From the NCBI GenBank assembly GCA_005778045.1, contig SXKQ01000040.1, forward strand, positions 1 to 15,981: DNA of 15,981 nt. Direction: 5' to 3'. The notes beneath the pieces were generated by a model. That model was not told where the DNA came from and did no database searches. It worked only from the letters and a program-made list of their open reading frames with translations. The position numbers and the translations under genes are program-made. Positions 8,382-15,810 of the stretch are shown here, piece by piece (position 1 is the stretch's first letter; every line of letters starts with the position of its first letter). The DNA is from Planctomycetia bacterium. Lineage in GTDB: Bacteria; Planctomycetota; UBA1135; GCA-002686595.

Positions 8382-9811
8382 TCCACGCCTTGCTCGCCCT
8401 CTTCGCGCTCGCCCAAGACGGCTCTCGCGAGGAGCGCTACTACAAGATCGAGACGTGCAAGCTGCCCGCGGGCGTAGAGCTCGAGGTGGGTGGCTTGCTG
8501 CAACTCGCCGATGGCCGCGTCATGGCCTGCACACGTCGCGGCGAGGTCTGGACGATCGCCGAGCCGTTCTCCGACGCGCCCGTCGCCGTGCGCTTCGCGC
8601 AGGGCCTGCACGAGCCGCTCGGGCTCGTCGAGCATGCCGGGTGGATCTGGTTCACGCAGCGCGGCGAGCTCTCGCGCATGAAGGACGCCGACGGCGATGG
8701 CCGCGCGGACACCTTCGAGACCGTCTGCGACGCGTGGCCGATCTCGGGCAACTACCACGAGTACAACTTCGGGCCTGCGCTCGATCGCGACGGCAACTTC
8801 TGGATCACGACGAATAAGCCGTTTGGCGACGAGCCTTTCGGGCGTGCGAATTGGCGCGGCTTTGCGCTCAAGATCACCCCCGAGGGCGCGATGACGCCGA
8901 TCGCGTGCGGGCTGCGCTCGCCGGCGGGCATCGGCTTCAGCCCGTGGGGTGCGCTCTTCTACACGGACAATCAGGGCGAGTGGTGTGGCGCCAGCAAGCT
9001 CGCGCACATCGAGCCCGGGGACTTCCACGGCCATCCGTGGGGCACGTTCGCCTGCGAGGATCCGCTGTGGCAGTTCCCGAAGCCCGGCGACCCGCCCAAC
9101 GGCACGAAGATGCCCGAGGTCGAGGGCGTCATGCCGAGCTTCAAGCTGCCGGCCGTGTGGTTTCCCTACGACAAGATGGGGCGCTCGCCCGCGGGCTTTG
9201 CGTGGGACGAGTCGAACGGCAAGTTCGGGCCTTTCGCGGGCCAGCTGTTCGTGAGCGACCAGTATCAGTCGTCCGTGATGCGCGTGGCGCTCGAGCAGGT
9301 CGATGGCCACTGGCAGGGCGCGTGCTTTCCGTTCCGGCTCGGCTTCCAGTGCGGCATCATTCGCGTCGCGTGGGATCGCGAGGGGCGGCTCCTGTGCGGC
9401 GAGACCGACCGCGGCTGGGGCAGCCTCGGCGGCAAGACGATGGGGCTGCAGCGCCTCGCATGGACGGGCGAAGTGCCGTTCGAAGTGCGCGAGATGCACG
9501 CCACGCCGCGCGGCTTCGAGCTCGTGTTCACGCGGCCCGTCGACGCGCGCAAGGCGGCCGATGTCGCGAGCTACTCGATGCAGAGCTACACGTACTTGCT
9601 GCACGAGCCGTACGGCAGCCCAGAGACGGACACCGCGCCCTGCACGGTGAAGTCCACGCTGGTGTCGCCCGATGGTCGGCGCGTGGCGATCGAGATCGAG
9701 CCCCTGCGACGCGGCTATGTCCATGAGCTGCAGCTCTCACTCTCGTCTCTGGACGGCGAGCCGCTGCTGCACGATCGCGCGTACTACACGCTCGGCCGCG
9801 TCCCGCGGTAG
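8378..9811 (+). CDS. Exported beta-propeller, sorbosone/glucose dehydrogenase-like, couplet copy 1
   Basis: 477 aa from GTG 8378, which overlaps the previous TGA by 4 nt and has a strong Shine-Dalgarno (GGGAGG, 8365-8370) seven bases upstream; an in-frame ATG at 8363 lacks this spacing. A short hydrophobic start (IHALLALFALAQ) suggests export. Motifs fit the quinoprotein sorbosone/glucose dehydrogenase propellers: ELEVGGLLQLADGRVMACTR opening blade, calcium-type loop DADGDGRAD (103-111), His127 in NYHEYNFGP, Arg180 in GLRSPAGIG, then FYTDNQGEW and CGETDRGWG. The propeller ends near 366 and a second domain (about 366-477, from FELVFTRPVD to LLHDRAYYTL) resembles one found after such propellers in planctomycetes. 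The gene at 12085 shares every element. Quinone binding and substrate are inferred; a non-enzymatic binding propeller is possible. Confidence 0.8.
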   Translation: MIHALLALFALAQDGSREERYYKIETCKLPAGVELEVGGLLQLADGRVMACTRRGEVWTIAEPFSDAPVAVRFAQGLHEPLGLVEHAGWIWFTQRGELSRMKDADGDGRADTFETVCDAWPISGNYHEYNFGPALDRDGNFWITTNKPFGDEPFGRANWRGFALKITPEGAMTPIACGLRSPAGIGFSPWGALFYTDNQGEWCGASKLAHIEPGDFHGHPWGTFACEDPLWQFPKPGDPPNGTKMPEVEGVMPSFKLPAVWFPYDKMGRSPAGFAWDESNGKFGPFAGQLFVSDQYQSSVMRVALEQVDGHWQGACFPFRLGFQCGIIRVAWDREGRLLCGETDRGWGSLGGKTMGLQRLAWTGEVPFEVREMHATPRGFELVFTRPVDARKAADVASYSMQSYTYLLHEPYGSPETDTAPCTVKSTLVSPDGRRVAIEIEPLRRGYVHELQLSLSSLDGEPLLHDRAYYTLGRVPR

Positions 9812-9846
9812 CCGACCAGCGGGCGGGCGCTATCCTCTCCCCCCCG

Positions 9847-10926
9847 ATGCTCTTCCGTCGGCTGCTCCTTGCGCTCATGGCGCTCCTGCCCGCTGTCGCG
9901 GTCGCTCGCCCTGTCGTCCAGCAGGAGGAAGTGGCGGAGCTGGCAGGCCGCTTGCGCAACCCCAAGCTGACGCTCGACGAGCGCGTCGCGATCGAGGAGC
10001 GGATGCTGCTCTACGGCGAGAGCGGCGCGCGGGCTCTGCAGCGCATCGTCGAGGAGCGCGTGAAGAAGTGCGACGAGCGCGCACGCAAGAGCGAGAAGAC
10101 CTACCTCGCAGACCTCGACAAGGCAGCGAAGAAGCTGGTGACGGCGCGGCTCGACAAGGCGGCGGTCGCGGAAATCGAGGCGGCGCGCAAGCAGGTCAAC
10201 GACCTGCGCAAGGACGAGCGGCTCTCGAAGGATCGCATCCACGCCGAGGGCGATCCGGCGCGCGACAAGCTGCGCGCCCTGCTCGAGGTGAACGTGGATC
10301 AGGTGCTCGAGACCGCGCCGGAGCTCTCGAAGTTGCGCGAGTCGATCGGGGCGGATCTCTACGAGCTCGAGCAGGACTTCGGGCTCTGGCTACGCTGCAA
10401 CTTCGCCATCCCCGAGAAGAAGCGTTCCAAGGCCGTCGAGGATCCGGCCACGCGGTGGCCAGCGGTCGAGAGCGCCGAGGCTTGGACGTGCCTGCTGGCG
10501 ACCCCGATGACGCCGGCCGACCGCGAGGTGCTCGTCAAGAACCGTGCTCTCGCCGCGGAGCTCCCCGAGCCCGAGGAGGCGGCTGGGGTGCTCGACCTCA
10601 ATCGCCTGCGGCTCGTGCTCGGCCTCAACGCGCTCCTGCTCGACGTCAAGCTGTGCGCGGCGTCGCGCGATCACTCGAACGACATGCGCACGCTCGGCTT
10701 CTTCGACCACACCTCGCCCGTGGAAGGCAAGAAGACGCCCTGGGACCGCGCCGCGCGCTTCGGGACGAGTGCCGGCGCCGAGAACATCGCGGCGGGCCAC
10801 GAGACCGGTGCGGGCGCGAACCTCGGCTGGTGGTACAGCCCCGGGCACCACAAGAACATGCTCGCTGGTCACGCGCGCGTCGGCCTCGGCCGCAGCGAGG
10901 CCTTCTGGACGCAAATGTTCGGTTGA
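9847..10926 (+). CDS. Exported protein with helical N-terminal region and C-terminal CAP (SCP/PR1) domain
   Basis: 359 aa from ATG 9847, 35 nt after the previous stop. The start gives a classical signal peptide (MLFRRLLLALMALLPAVAVA, likely cut near residue 20-21). Residues about 30-160 are charged, helical and probably coiled coil (Lys/Glu/Ala/Arg rich, with MLLYGESGARALQRIVEERV). A CAP domain occupies about 246-359: LNRLRLVLGLNALLLDVKLC, His276 in RDHSNDMRTLGFFDHTSP, Glu312 in AENIA, and His334 in SPGHHKNML, which are the characteristic conserved cavity residues. CAP proteins are extracytoplasmic and diverse; some bind lipids or metals and bacterial members are mostly uncharacterised. It lies in the same direction between the two cytochrome-propeller couplets, so it is probably co-transcribed, but a role in sugar oxidation is not evident. 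The family call is secure; the function is unknown. Confidence 0.85.
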   Translation: MLFRRLLLALMALLPAVAVARPVVQQEEVAELAGRLRNPKLTLDERVAIEERMLLYGESGARALQRIVEERVKKCDERARKSEKTYLADLDKAAKKLVTARLDKAAVAEIEAARKQVNDLRKDERLSKDRIHAEGDPARDKLRALLEVNVDQVLETAPELSKLRESIGADLYELEQDFGLWLRCNFAIPEKKRSKAVEDPATRWPAVESAEAWTCLLATPMTPADREVLVKNRALAAELPEPEEAAGVLDLNRLRLVLGLNALLLDVKLCAASRDHSNDMRTLGFFDHTSPVEGKKTPWDRAARFGTSAGAENIAAGHETGAGANLGWWYSPGHHKNMLAGHARVGLGRSEAFWTQMFG

Positions 10927-10962
10927 GACTGGAGTCCACGAGCAGATCCGCGTCCTCCGCGC

Positions 10963-10985
10963 AGCGAGCTTGGGGCCTGCTCGCT
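10963..10985 (+). terminator. Hairpin in the gap between CAP gene and second couplet
   Basis: AGCGAGC and GCTCGCT form a perfect 7-bp stem around a 9-nt loop (TTGGGGCCT) in the only sizeable gap (70 nt) inside the operon, ending 11 nt before ATG 10997. There is no T-run after it, so it is not a canonical intrinsic terminator; it could be an attenuator, a transcript-processing site, or affect translation of the next gene. The stem is seen; the role is a guess. Confidence 0.3.
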
Positions 10986-10996
10986 AACCTGTGAGC

Positions 10997-12088
10997 ATGT
11001 TGCGAATGAAGCTCTTCCTGTTGGTGTCCCTGTGGGTCGTGCCGGCTGTCGCGCTGTCCGCTGCGCAAGGCGAGGACGACGAGCCGGTGAAGGATGGCAA
11101 GTGGCTCTACACGCGCCACTGCGCGGGCTGCCACAACGAGAATGGCGACGGCAAGGGGCCGACGATCACGCAGATGGGGCTCGTCGCGCGCGACTTCGCG
11201 CAGGGCGGCTTCGCGTTCGGCGACAGCACCGAGCAGCTCAAGCGCACGATCACTTCGGGCATTCCCGGGCGCTCGCCGATGCCGAGCTTCAAGGGCGTGC
11301 TCAACGACGAGGAGCTGGTGCTCGTGATCGGGCATGTGCGCACGCTGATGCCCAAGCGCGACGAGAACGCCGCGAAGAACACGGAGATGCTGGTCAAGGA
11401 TCGTCCGCTGATCGCGCGCGGCAAGCTGCCGCCGATCGCGGACGGTGCGAAGGAGACGCCGCGCGGGCTGCTCATCGGCACGACCGAGGGCATGACCTTC
11501 GAGTACGACGTCGACAACGTGCGCCTGCTCGGCGTGCGCCTCGGGCGGTTCGCGGATCGCGAGGACTGGGGCGATCGCGGAGGTGCGTACCTCAAGCCGC
11601 TGGGTCGGCTGATCTGGGATCGCGCGGATGGACTCTCCGTCGACGTGAAGCCGAAGCTCGAGTCGAGCTACGCGCCGATGGGCATGCAGCGCCGCGTGCT
11701 GAAGAGCACGTTCGCGACGGCGGACGTCACGGGTCTCGAGTACGAGGTGCGGGACAACGACGGCAAGGGGCGCGTGCTCGCGACTCTGCGGGAGAGTGTC
11801 CGCACGCGCACGACGTCGTTTGGTCCGGCGGTCGAGCGCTCGTGGCGCGTTCAGCCCGCGAGCCACATGAATGCCTCGCTTTCCTTCGCTCCGGCGGATG
11901 CGGAGCAGAGCGAAGGCGAATCCGTGCGCTGGTTCGCGAATCGCCGCACCGCGGACGGAGTGGACGTGACCGCCGTGCGCCGCACGACGGCGGCTGACGG
12001 CTCCGAGCAGTGGACGTCCACCTCGATTCGTGTGCCCGCCTGGGCCCCGCGCCTCGCCGCGTTCCTTGAGAAGGAGCTCGCCCAATGA
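10997..12088 (+). CDS. Exported monohaem c-type cytochrome with shared C-terminal domain
   Basis: 363 aa from ATG 10997; a GTG at 10991 and an ATG at 11006 are also in frame, and all give the same signal peptide (KLFLLVSLWVVPAVALSAAQ). The mature N-terminus is a class I cytochrome c: KWLYTRHCAGCHNENGDG with the CXXCH at 42-46, and Met95 in GRSPMPSF as the likely distal ligand. After this comes a domain (about 154-363) beginning TPRGLLIGTTEGMTFEYD and running through VRLGRFADREDWGDRGG, which matches the pattern in the C-terminus of the pentahaem protein (TPRGLMVG, YAWDFEHAR, WRGRFFNAAGTWNGRAG). Its TGA overlaps the next ATG by 4 nt, as in the first couplet. Probably a periplasmic electron carrier or acceptor for the downstream propeller; the haem call is firm, the partnership is inferred. 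Confidence 0.88.
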   Translation: MLRMKLFLLVSLWVVPAVALSAAQGEDDEPVKDGKWLYTRHCAGCHNENGDGKGPTITQMGLVARDFAQGGFAFGDSTEQLKRTITSGIPGRSPMPSFKGVLNDEELVLVIGHVRTLMPKRDENAAKNTEMLVKDRPLIARGKLPPIADGAKETPRGLLIGTTEGMTFEYDVDNVRLLGVRLGRFADREDWGDRGGAYLKPLGRLIWDRADGLSVDVKPKLESSYAPMGMQRRVLKSTFATADVTGLEYEVRDNDGKGRVLATLRESVRTRTTSFGPAVERSWRVQPASHMNASLSFAPADAEQSEGESVRWFANRRTADGVDVTAVRRTTAADGSEQWTSTSIRVPAWAPRLAAFLEKELAQ

Positions 12089-14745
12089 TCCTCCCGCTCC
12101 TCTTCCAGGCCGCTTCGATCGCCGCCAGCGAGGCCGAGTACTACAAGGTCGAGTACCTCGCCGCGCCGCAGGGCGAGCGCGTCGAGGTGGGTGGCCTCGA
12201 CTTCCTCCCCGACGGGCGACTCGTGTGCTCGACGCGCCGCGGCCAAGTGTGGCTGGTCGAGAACCCGCTCGCGGAGAACGCCGCGGACGCGAAGTTCTCG
12301 CTGTTCGCCGAAGGACTGCACGAGGGGCTCGGCCTAGAAGTCGTGAACGGAGAGATCTACGTGTTGCAGCGCGGCGAGGTCTCGAAGCTCGTCGACGAGG
12401 ACAAGGACGGCACCTGCGACCGCGTCGAGACGTTCAGCCAAGGCTGGGGCTACTCGGGGCACTACCACGAGTTCGCCTTCGGCCTGCCGCGCGACGCGCA
12501 GGGCAACTTCTACGCCTCGCTCAACGTCTCGTTTTCTGACCAGCAGTGGTGGCATGGGCGCTCCGTCGCTCCGTATCGCGGCTGGATCCTGCGCATCAAG
12601 CCCGATGGTTCGTGGGAGCCCGTTGCAAGCGGCGTCCGTAGCCCCGCCGGAATCGGCGCGACCTCGAAGGGCGAGATCTTCTACACGGACAACCAAGGCG
12701 ACTGGATGCCCGCGTGCCCGATCTTCCACGTGAAGGATGGCGCGTTCTACGGCCACCCCGCGTCGCTCAACTGGACGCCCGAGTACCGCGACAGCGGTCG
12801 CACCGCGAGCGACACGGTTCCGGCGAAGGTCGAGCGCGCGCGCGCCGCGCTCTGGCTGCCCTACGACTGGTCGCGCTCGACCGGCAACCTCGTCGAGGAC
12901 ACGACCGGCGGCAAATTCGGACCCTTTGGCGGGCAGATGTTCGTCGCGGAAATGACCAACGGCTACGTGCTGCGCGCGGGCCTCGAGCTCGTCGCGGGGC
13001 AGTATCAGGGCTGGGTCGTGCCGTTCCGCCACAAGGTCGGCTCGAACGTGCGCCTGCGCTTCGCGCCGGATGGCTCGCTCTTCTGCGGCTTCACGGATCG
13101 CGGCTGGGGCGGCCAGCCGCCGGGCGACGGCATCGCGCGCGTGCGCTGGACCGGCAAGCAGCCGTTCGAGATTCGCGACGTGCACCTGCTGGACAGTGGG
13201 TTCGAGGTCACCTTCACGGAGCCGCTCTCCGAGGTGGCAGTGGCCGCGCTCGAGCGCGCCGAAGTGCGCCAGTACGACTACAACTACTGGTGGGAGTACG
13301 GCTCGCCCGTGCAGCACCTCACGCCGCGCGCCGTCGTCGCGACGAGCCTCGACGCGACGCGCACGAAGGCCACGCTGCGCGTGGCGCTCGAGACCGGCAT
13401 GGTCGCGCGCGTGAAGCTGCAGGGAGTCCAGTCGATGTCAGGTGCCTCGCTGCTGCACGACGAGTTCGCCTACACCATCAACGAACTCCCCGGCCGCCCC
13501 GCGAGCGGCGCGCACATCGCCAAGCTCGTCGAGCAGCCCGAGGCGCGCGAGAGCGGGAACGAAGGCGTGCTCTACCTCACCGAGGGCGACGCGCTCGCGA
13601 GCTGGGACGCGACCGGCTGGCAGATGGGGGAGGTGAAGCTCTCCGACGATCGCCGCGGTCTGCTCGTGAATCCCGAGGCCAAGGCCGACGACTGGAACGG
13701 TCCCACGGTCTCGAACATCGCCGGTGCGGGCCCGTCGGAGCTCGTGTCAAAGTTCGAGTTCGGCGACATCGACTTCTCGCTGCAGTTCCAGCTCCCCGAG
13801 GGCGGCAACTCCGGCGTGTATCTGATGGGGCGTTACGAGGTGCAGCTGCTCGACTCGTCGGGCAAGACCGAGCTCAAGTTCGGCGACTGCGGCGGCATCT
13901 ACGCGGCCGCCGATCGCGCCGCGTGGCCCGGTCGCGCGCCGACGTTCAACACGTTCCGCGGCGCAGGCCGCTGGCACTGGATGAGCGGCACGTTCGAGGC
14001 GCCGCGCTTCGACGCGCAGGGCAAGAAGATCGCCAACGCGAAGTTCAAACGCGTGATGATCGACGACACGCTGCTGCACGAGGAGCTCGAGGTGCCGGTG
14101 CCGACGCAGGGCGGCTGGGAGGGCGAGGTCGCGCGCGGACCGCTGCGCATCCAGGGCGATCACGGGCCCGTGGCCGTGCGCGCGGTGCGCGTGAAGGCGC
14201 GCGACAACGTCGACGAGCGCAGCGACTGGACGCCGATCTTCGACGGCCGCTCGCTCGACGGCTGGAAGGTCTCGGACAAGGGCAACTGGTTGGTCGAGAA
14301 TGGCGAGATCGTCGGCCGCGGCGCCGCCAGTCACCTGTTCAGCCCGCGCGGCGACTACAAGGACTTCGAGCTGCGCGCCAAGCTGCGCATCAACACCGGC
14401 GGCAACTCCGGCCTCTACTTCCGCGTCGCCTACGGCCCCGGCTGGCCCGCGGGCTACGAGGCCCAGATCAACAGCACCCACGCCGATCCGGTCAAGACCG
14501 GCTCGCTCTATCACTACGCGCCTTTCAAGGCCCAACTCGTCGGCCACGACACTTGGTTCGACTACCACGTCCTCTGCAAGGACGAAGCCGAGGGCACGCG
14601 TATCCAGATCCGCGTCAACCACACCCTCGTCACCGACTACCTCGACCGCGACCGCCGCCACGCTGCGGGCCACATCGCTCTCCAGCAGCACCACGACGGC
14701 TCCGTGATCCGCGCCAAGGACCTCGAGATCCGCGAGCTGCGCTGA
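12085..14745 (+). CDS. Beta-propeller dehydrogenase-like protein fused to two DUF1080 domains, couplet copy 2
   Basis: 886 aa from ATG 12085, overlapping the previous stop (ATGA) with Shine-Dalgarno AAGGAG at 12071-12076. A short hydrophobic start (MILPLLFQAASIAAS) suggests export. Residues about 20-470 repeat the architecture of the gene at 8378: VEVGGLDFLPDGRLVCSTRR, calcium-type loop DEDKDGTCD (104-112), His128 in GHYHEFAFG, Arg185 in GVRSPAGIG, FYTDNQGDW, CGFTDRGWG, then the post-propeller domain ending LLHDEFAYTINELPG. Two DUF1080 domains follow: about 490-708 (GNSGVYLMGRYEVQLLDS) and 715-886 (WTPIFDGRSLDGWK, GGNSGLYFRV, GYEAQI, LEIREL). DUF1080 proteins include 3-keto-disaccharide hydrolases, and some members may only bind sugar. 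The fusion suggests oxidation and subsequent handling of a sugar in one exported polypeptide; that coupling is inference. Confidence 0.85.
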   Translation: MILPLLFQAASIAASEAEYYKVEYLAAPQGERVEVGGLDFLPDGRLVCSTRRGQVWLVENPLAENAADAKFSLFAEGLHEGLGLEVVNGEIYVLQRGEVSKLVDEDKDGTCDRVETFSQGWGYSGHYHEFAFGLPRDAQGNFYASLNVSFSDQQWWHGRSVAPYRGWILRIKPDGSWEPVASGVRSPAGIGATSKGEIFYTDNQGDWMPACPIFHVKDGAFYGHPASLNWTPEYRDSGRTASDTVPAKVERARAALWLPYDWSRSTGNLVEDTTGGKFGPFGGQMFVAEMTNGYVLRAGLELVAGQYQGWVVPFRHKVGSNVRLRFAPDGSLFCGFTDRGWGGQPPGDGIARVRWTGKQPFEIRDVHLLDSGFEVTFTEPLSEVAVAALERAEVRQYDYNYWWEYGSPVQHLTPRAVVATSLDATRTKATLRVALETGMVARVKLQGVQSMSGASLLHDEFAYTINELPGRPASGAHIAKLVEQPEARESGNEGVLYLTEGDALASWDATGWQMGEVKLSDDRRGLLVNPEAKADDWNGPTVSNIAGAGPSELVSKFEFGDIDFSLQFQLPEGGNSGVYLMGRYEVQLLDSSGKTELKFGDCGGIYAAADRAAWPGRAPTFNTFRGAGRWHWMSGTFEAPRFDAQGKKIANAKFKRVMIDDTLLHEELEVPVPTQGGWEGEVARGPLRIQGDHGPVAVRAVRVKARDNVDERSDWTPIFDGRSLDGWKVSDKGNWLVENGEIVGRGAASHLFSPRGDYKDFELRAKLRINTGGNSGLYFRVAYGPGWPAGYEAQINSTHADPVKTGSLYHYAPFKAQLVGHDTWFDYHVLCKDEAEGTRIQIRVNHTLVTDYLDRDRRHAAGHIALQQHHDGSVIRAKDLEIRELR

Positions 14746-14754
14746 GCGCTCAGC
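14741..14754. terminator. Palindrome spanning two convergent stop codons
   Basis: GCTGAGCGCTCAGC is a perfect 14-nt palindrome containing the plus-strand TGA (14743-14745) and the minus-strand TGA (14752-14750) of the converging genes, which are 4 bases apart. There is no loop spacer and no T-tract, so a hairpin would have a strained tip. It could act as a weak bidirectional terminator or be chance. Confidence 0.2.
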
Positions 14755-15703
14755 CGCTGAGTGCCGCGGGGTCGCGGAAGACCTCGCGGTGGTGCCAGCG
14801 CAGCATGTCGGGCCGCGGTGCATGGCTCGCGTTGGCCGGCGGTCGGATCTCTCGTCCGTCGTAGGCGTGGAAGAGCGCTCGCGTGCGCTCGTCGCGCGCG
14901 AGCTGGTTCGCGACTCGCACGCGCAGGTTCTCGTCGAGTGTGAAGGCGCCGCGATCGAAGCCCGCGTGGTGCATGCGGCACATGCTCAACCCGTTCCAGA
15001 TCTCGTCGGGGCCCTGTGCCGCGGCCCAGCGGATGTGCGCGGCCTCGATGCCGAAGAGTCGAGCGCGATGACGCGGGGCGACCTCGCACACGACGCGGCG
15101 CTCGTCGTACGCGCGCAGCACTCGAGCGCTGAAGCGGGGATCTCGAAGGACGCGCCACGTTGGGGCGACTTCGCGCACGACGAGCCCCAGCTCCGGAAGC
15201 GTGACTGGGTCAAGCTGGTCCGAGTTCCCGTCGCTCATCGCCGCGCTCAAGAGCTCGTCGCGCATGGTGTCGGGGACGATGGATGCAGCGATGCCATACG
15301 CGACGAGCCATGCTTCTTCGGGGTGCGACAGGAAGTGAGCCGCGTACTGTTGCGACAGTCCGAACGACAGGTAGGTACGCATCGCCACGATGCTCGGATT
15401 TCCCGCGGAGTCACTGGGCACCTGCTCCGCCCCGACGAGCTCCCACCAGCTCACGCTCTCCTCGCTGCGTCGCGCGAGGCGCCAAACCGGCTGCTCGGGA
15501 TGCTACTGGGCTCGCACGGGACCGAAGCGCTCCAGCAGCTCGCGCAACGGCCCCTCGGCCGCGGCGAACGTCACCAGCCGCTGTCCCGCCAGCGCACGCC
15601 CGAGCGCGAACAGAATGGCCAGGCGCTTGTGCGGCGCCCGCTCCCCACCGCGCGTCCACGCCGGCTGTTGCTCGACCTCGTTCAGGAACTGTCGCAGGTT
15701 CAA
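14750..15703 (-). pseudogene. SBD-HNH restriction endonuclease (phosphorothioate-DNA type), interrupted by an in-frame TAG
   Basis: Reading from TTG 15703, the N-terminus (NLRQFLNEVEQQPAWTRGGE, then RAPHKRLAILFALGRAL and PLRELLERFGP) matches the sulphur-binding-domain start of HNH enzymes that cut phosphorothioated DNA. A TAG at 15505-15503 then interrupts it, and the same frame continues HPEQPVWRL, where the family normally has HPEYPFWRL. The rest runs to TGA at 14752-14750, giving 317 residues in all if the stop is ignored, close to the family's usual size. The HNH part is clear: EAAHIRWAAAQGPDEIWNGL (His223), CRMHHAGFDRGAFTLDE, and a tail LRWHHREVFRDPA. The first zinc-binding pair (usually CAVCG) reads VVCEV, so one cysteine is missing. 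Two independent defects argue for a dead gene; a shorter product from ATG 15454 would lack the DNA-binding start. Confidence 0.72.
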
Positions 15704-15810
15704 TGGACTCGCGAGCGCTCAGTGTGGTTGGGAGCAAACCGTATCTCGCGACAACCTACGCGTCGCATGCGCGTCGTCAGAGTCAAGACTCAGCGAGCGC
15801 ATCTGATGGA
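15704..15810. other. Intergenic spacer, no gene seen
   Basis: These 107 bases lie between the minus-strand acyl-CoA synthetase end and the interrupted HNH gene, and are less GC-rich than their surroundings. I see no convincing hairpin, RNA gene or well-spaced promoter boxes. A minus-strand TTGACT (15781-15786) has no suitably spaced -10 box. Confidence 0.3.

Noticed and set aside
2047..15505. Possible TAG (amber) recoding, because two genes are interrupted by TAG in frame
   Set aside because: Apparently intact genes here end naturally in TAG (5310-5312, 9809-9811, and the small membrane gene at 5321-5319). Both interrupted genes also carry other defects, so plain gene decay or sequencing error explains the TAGs better.
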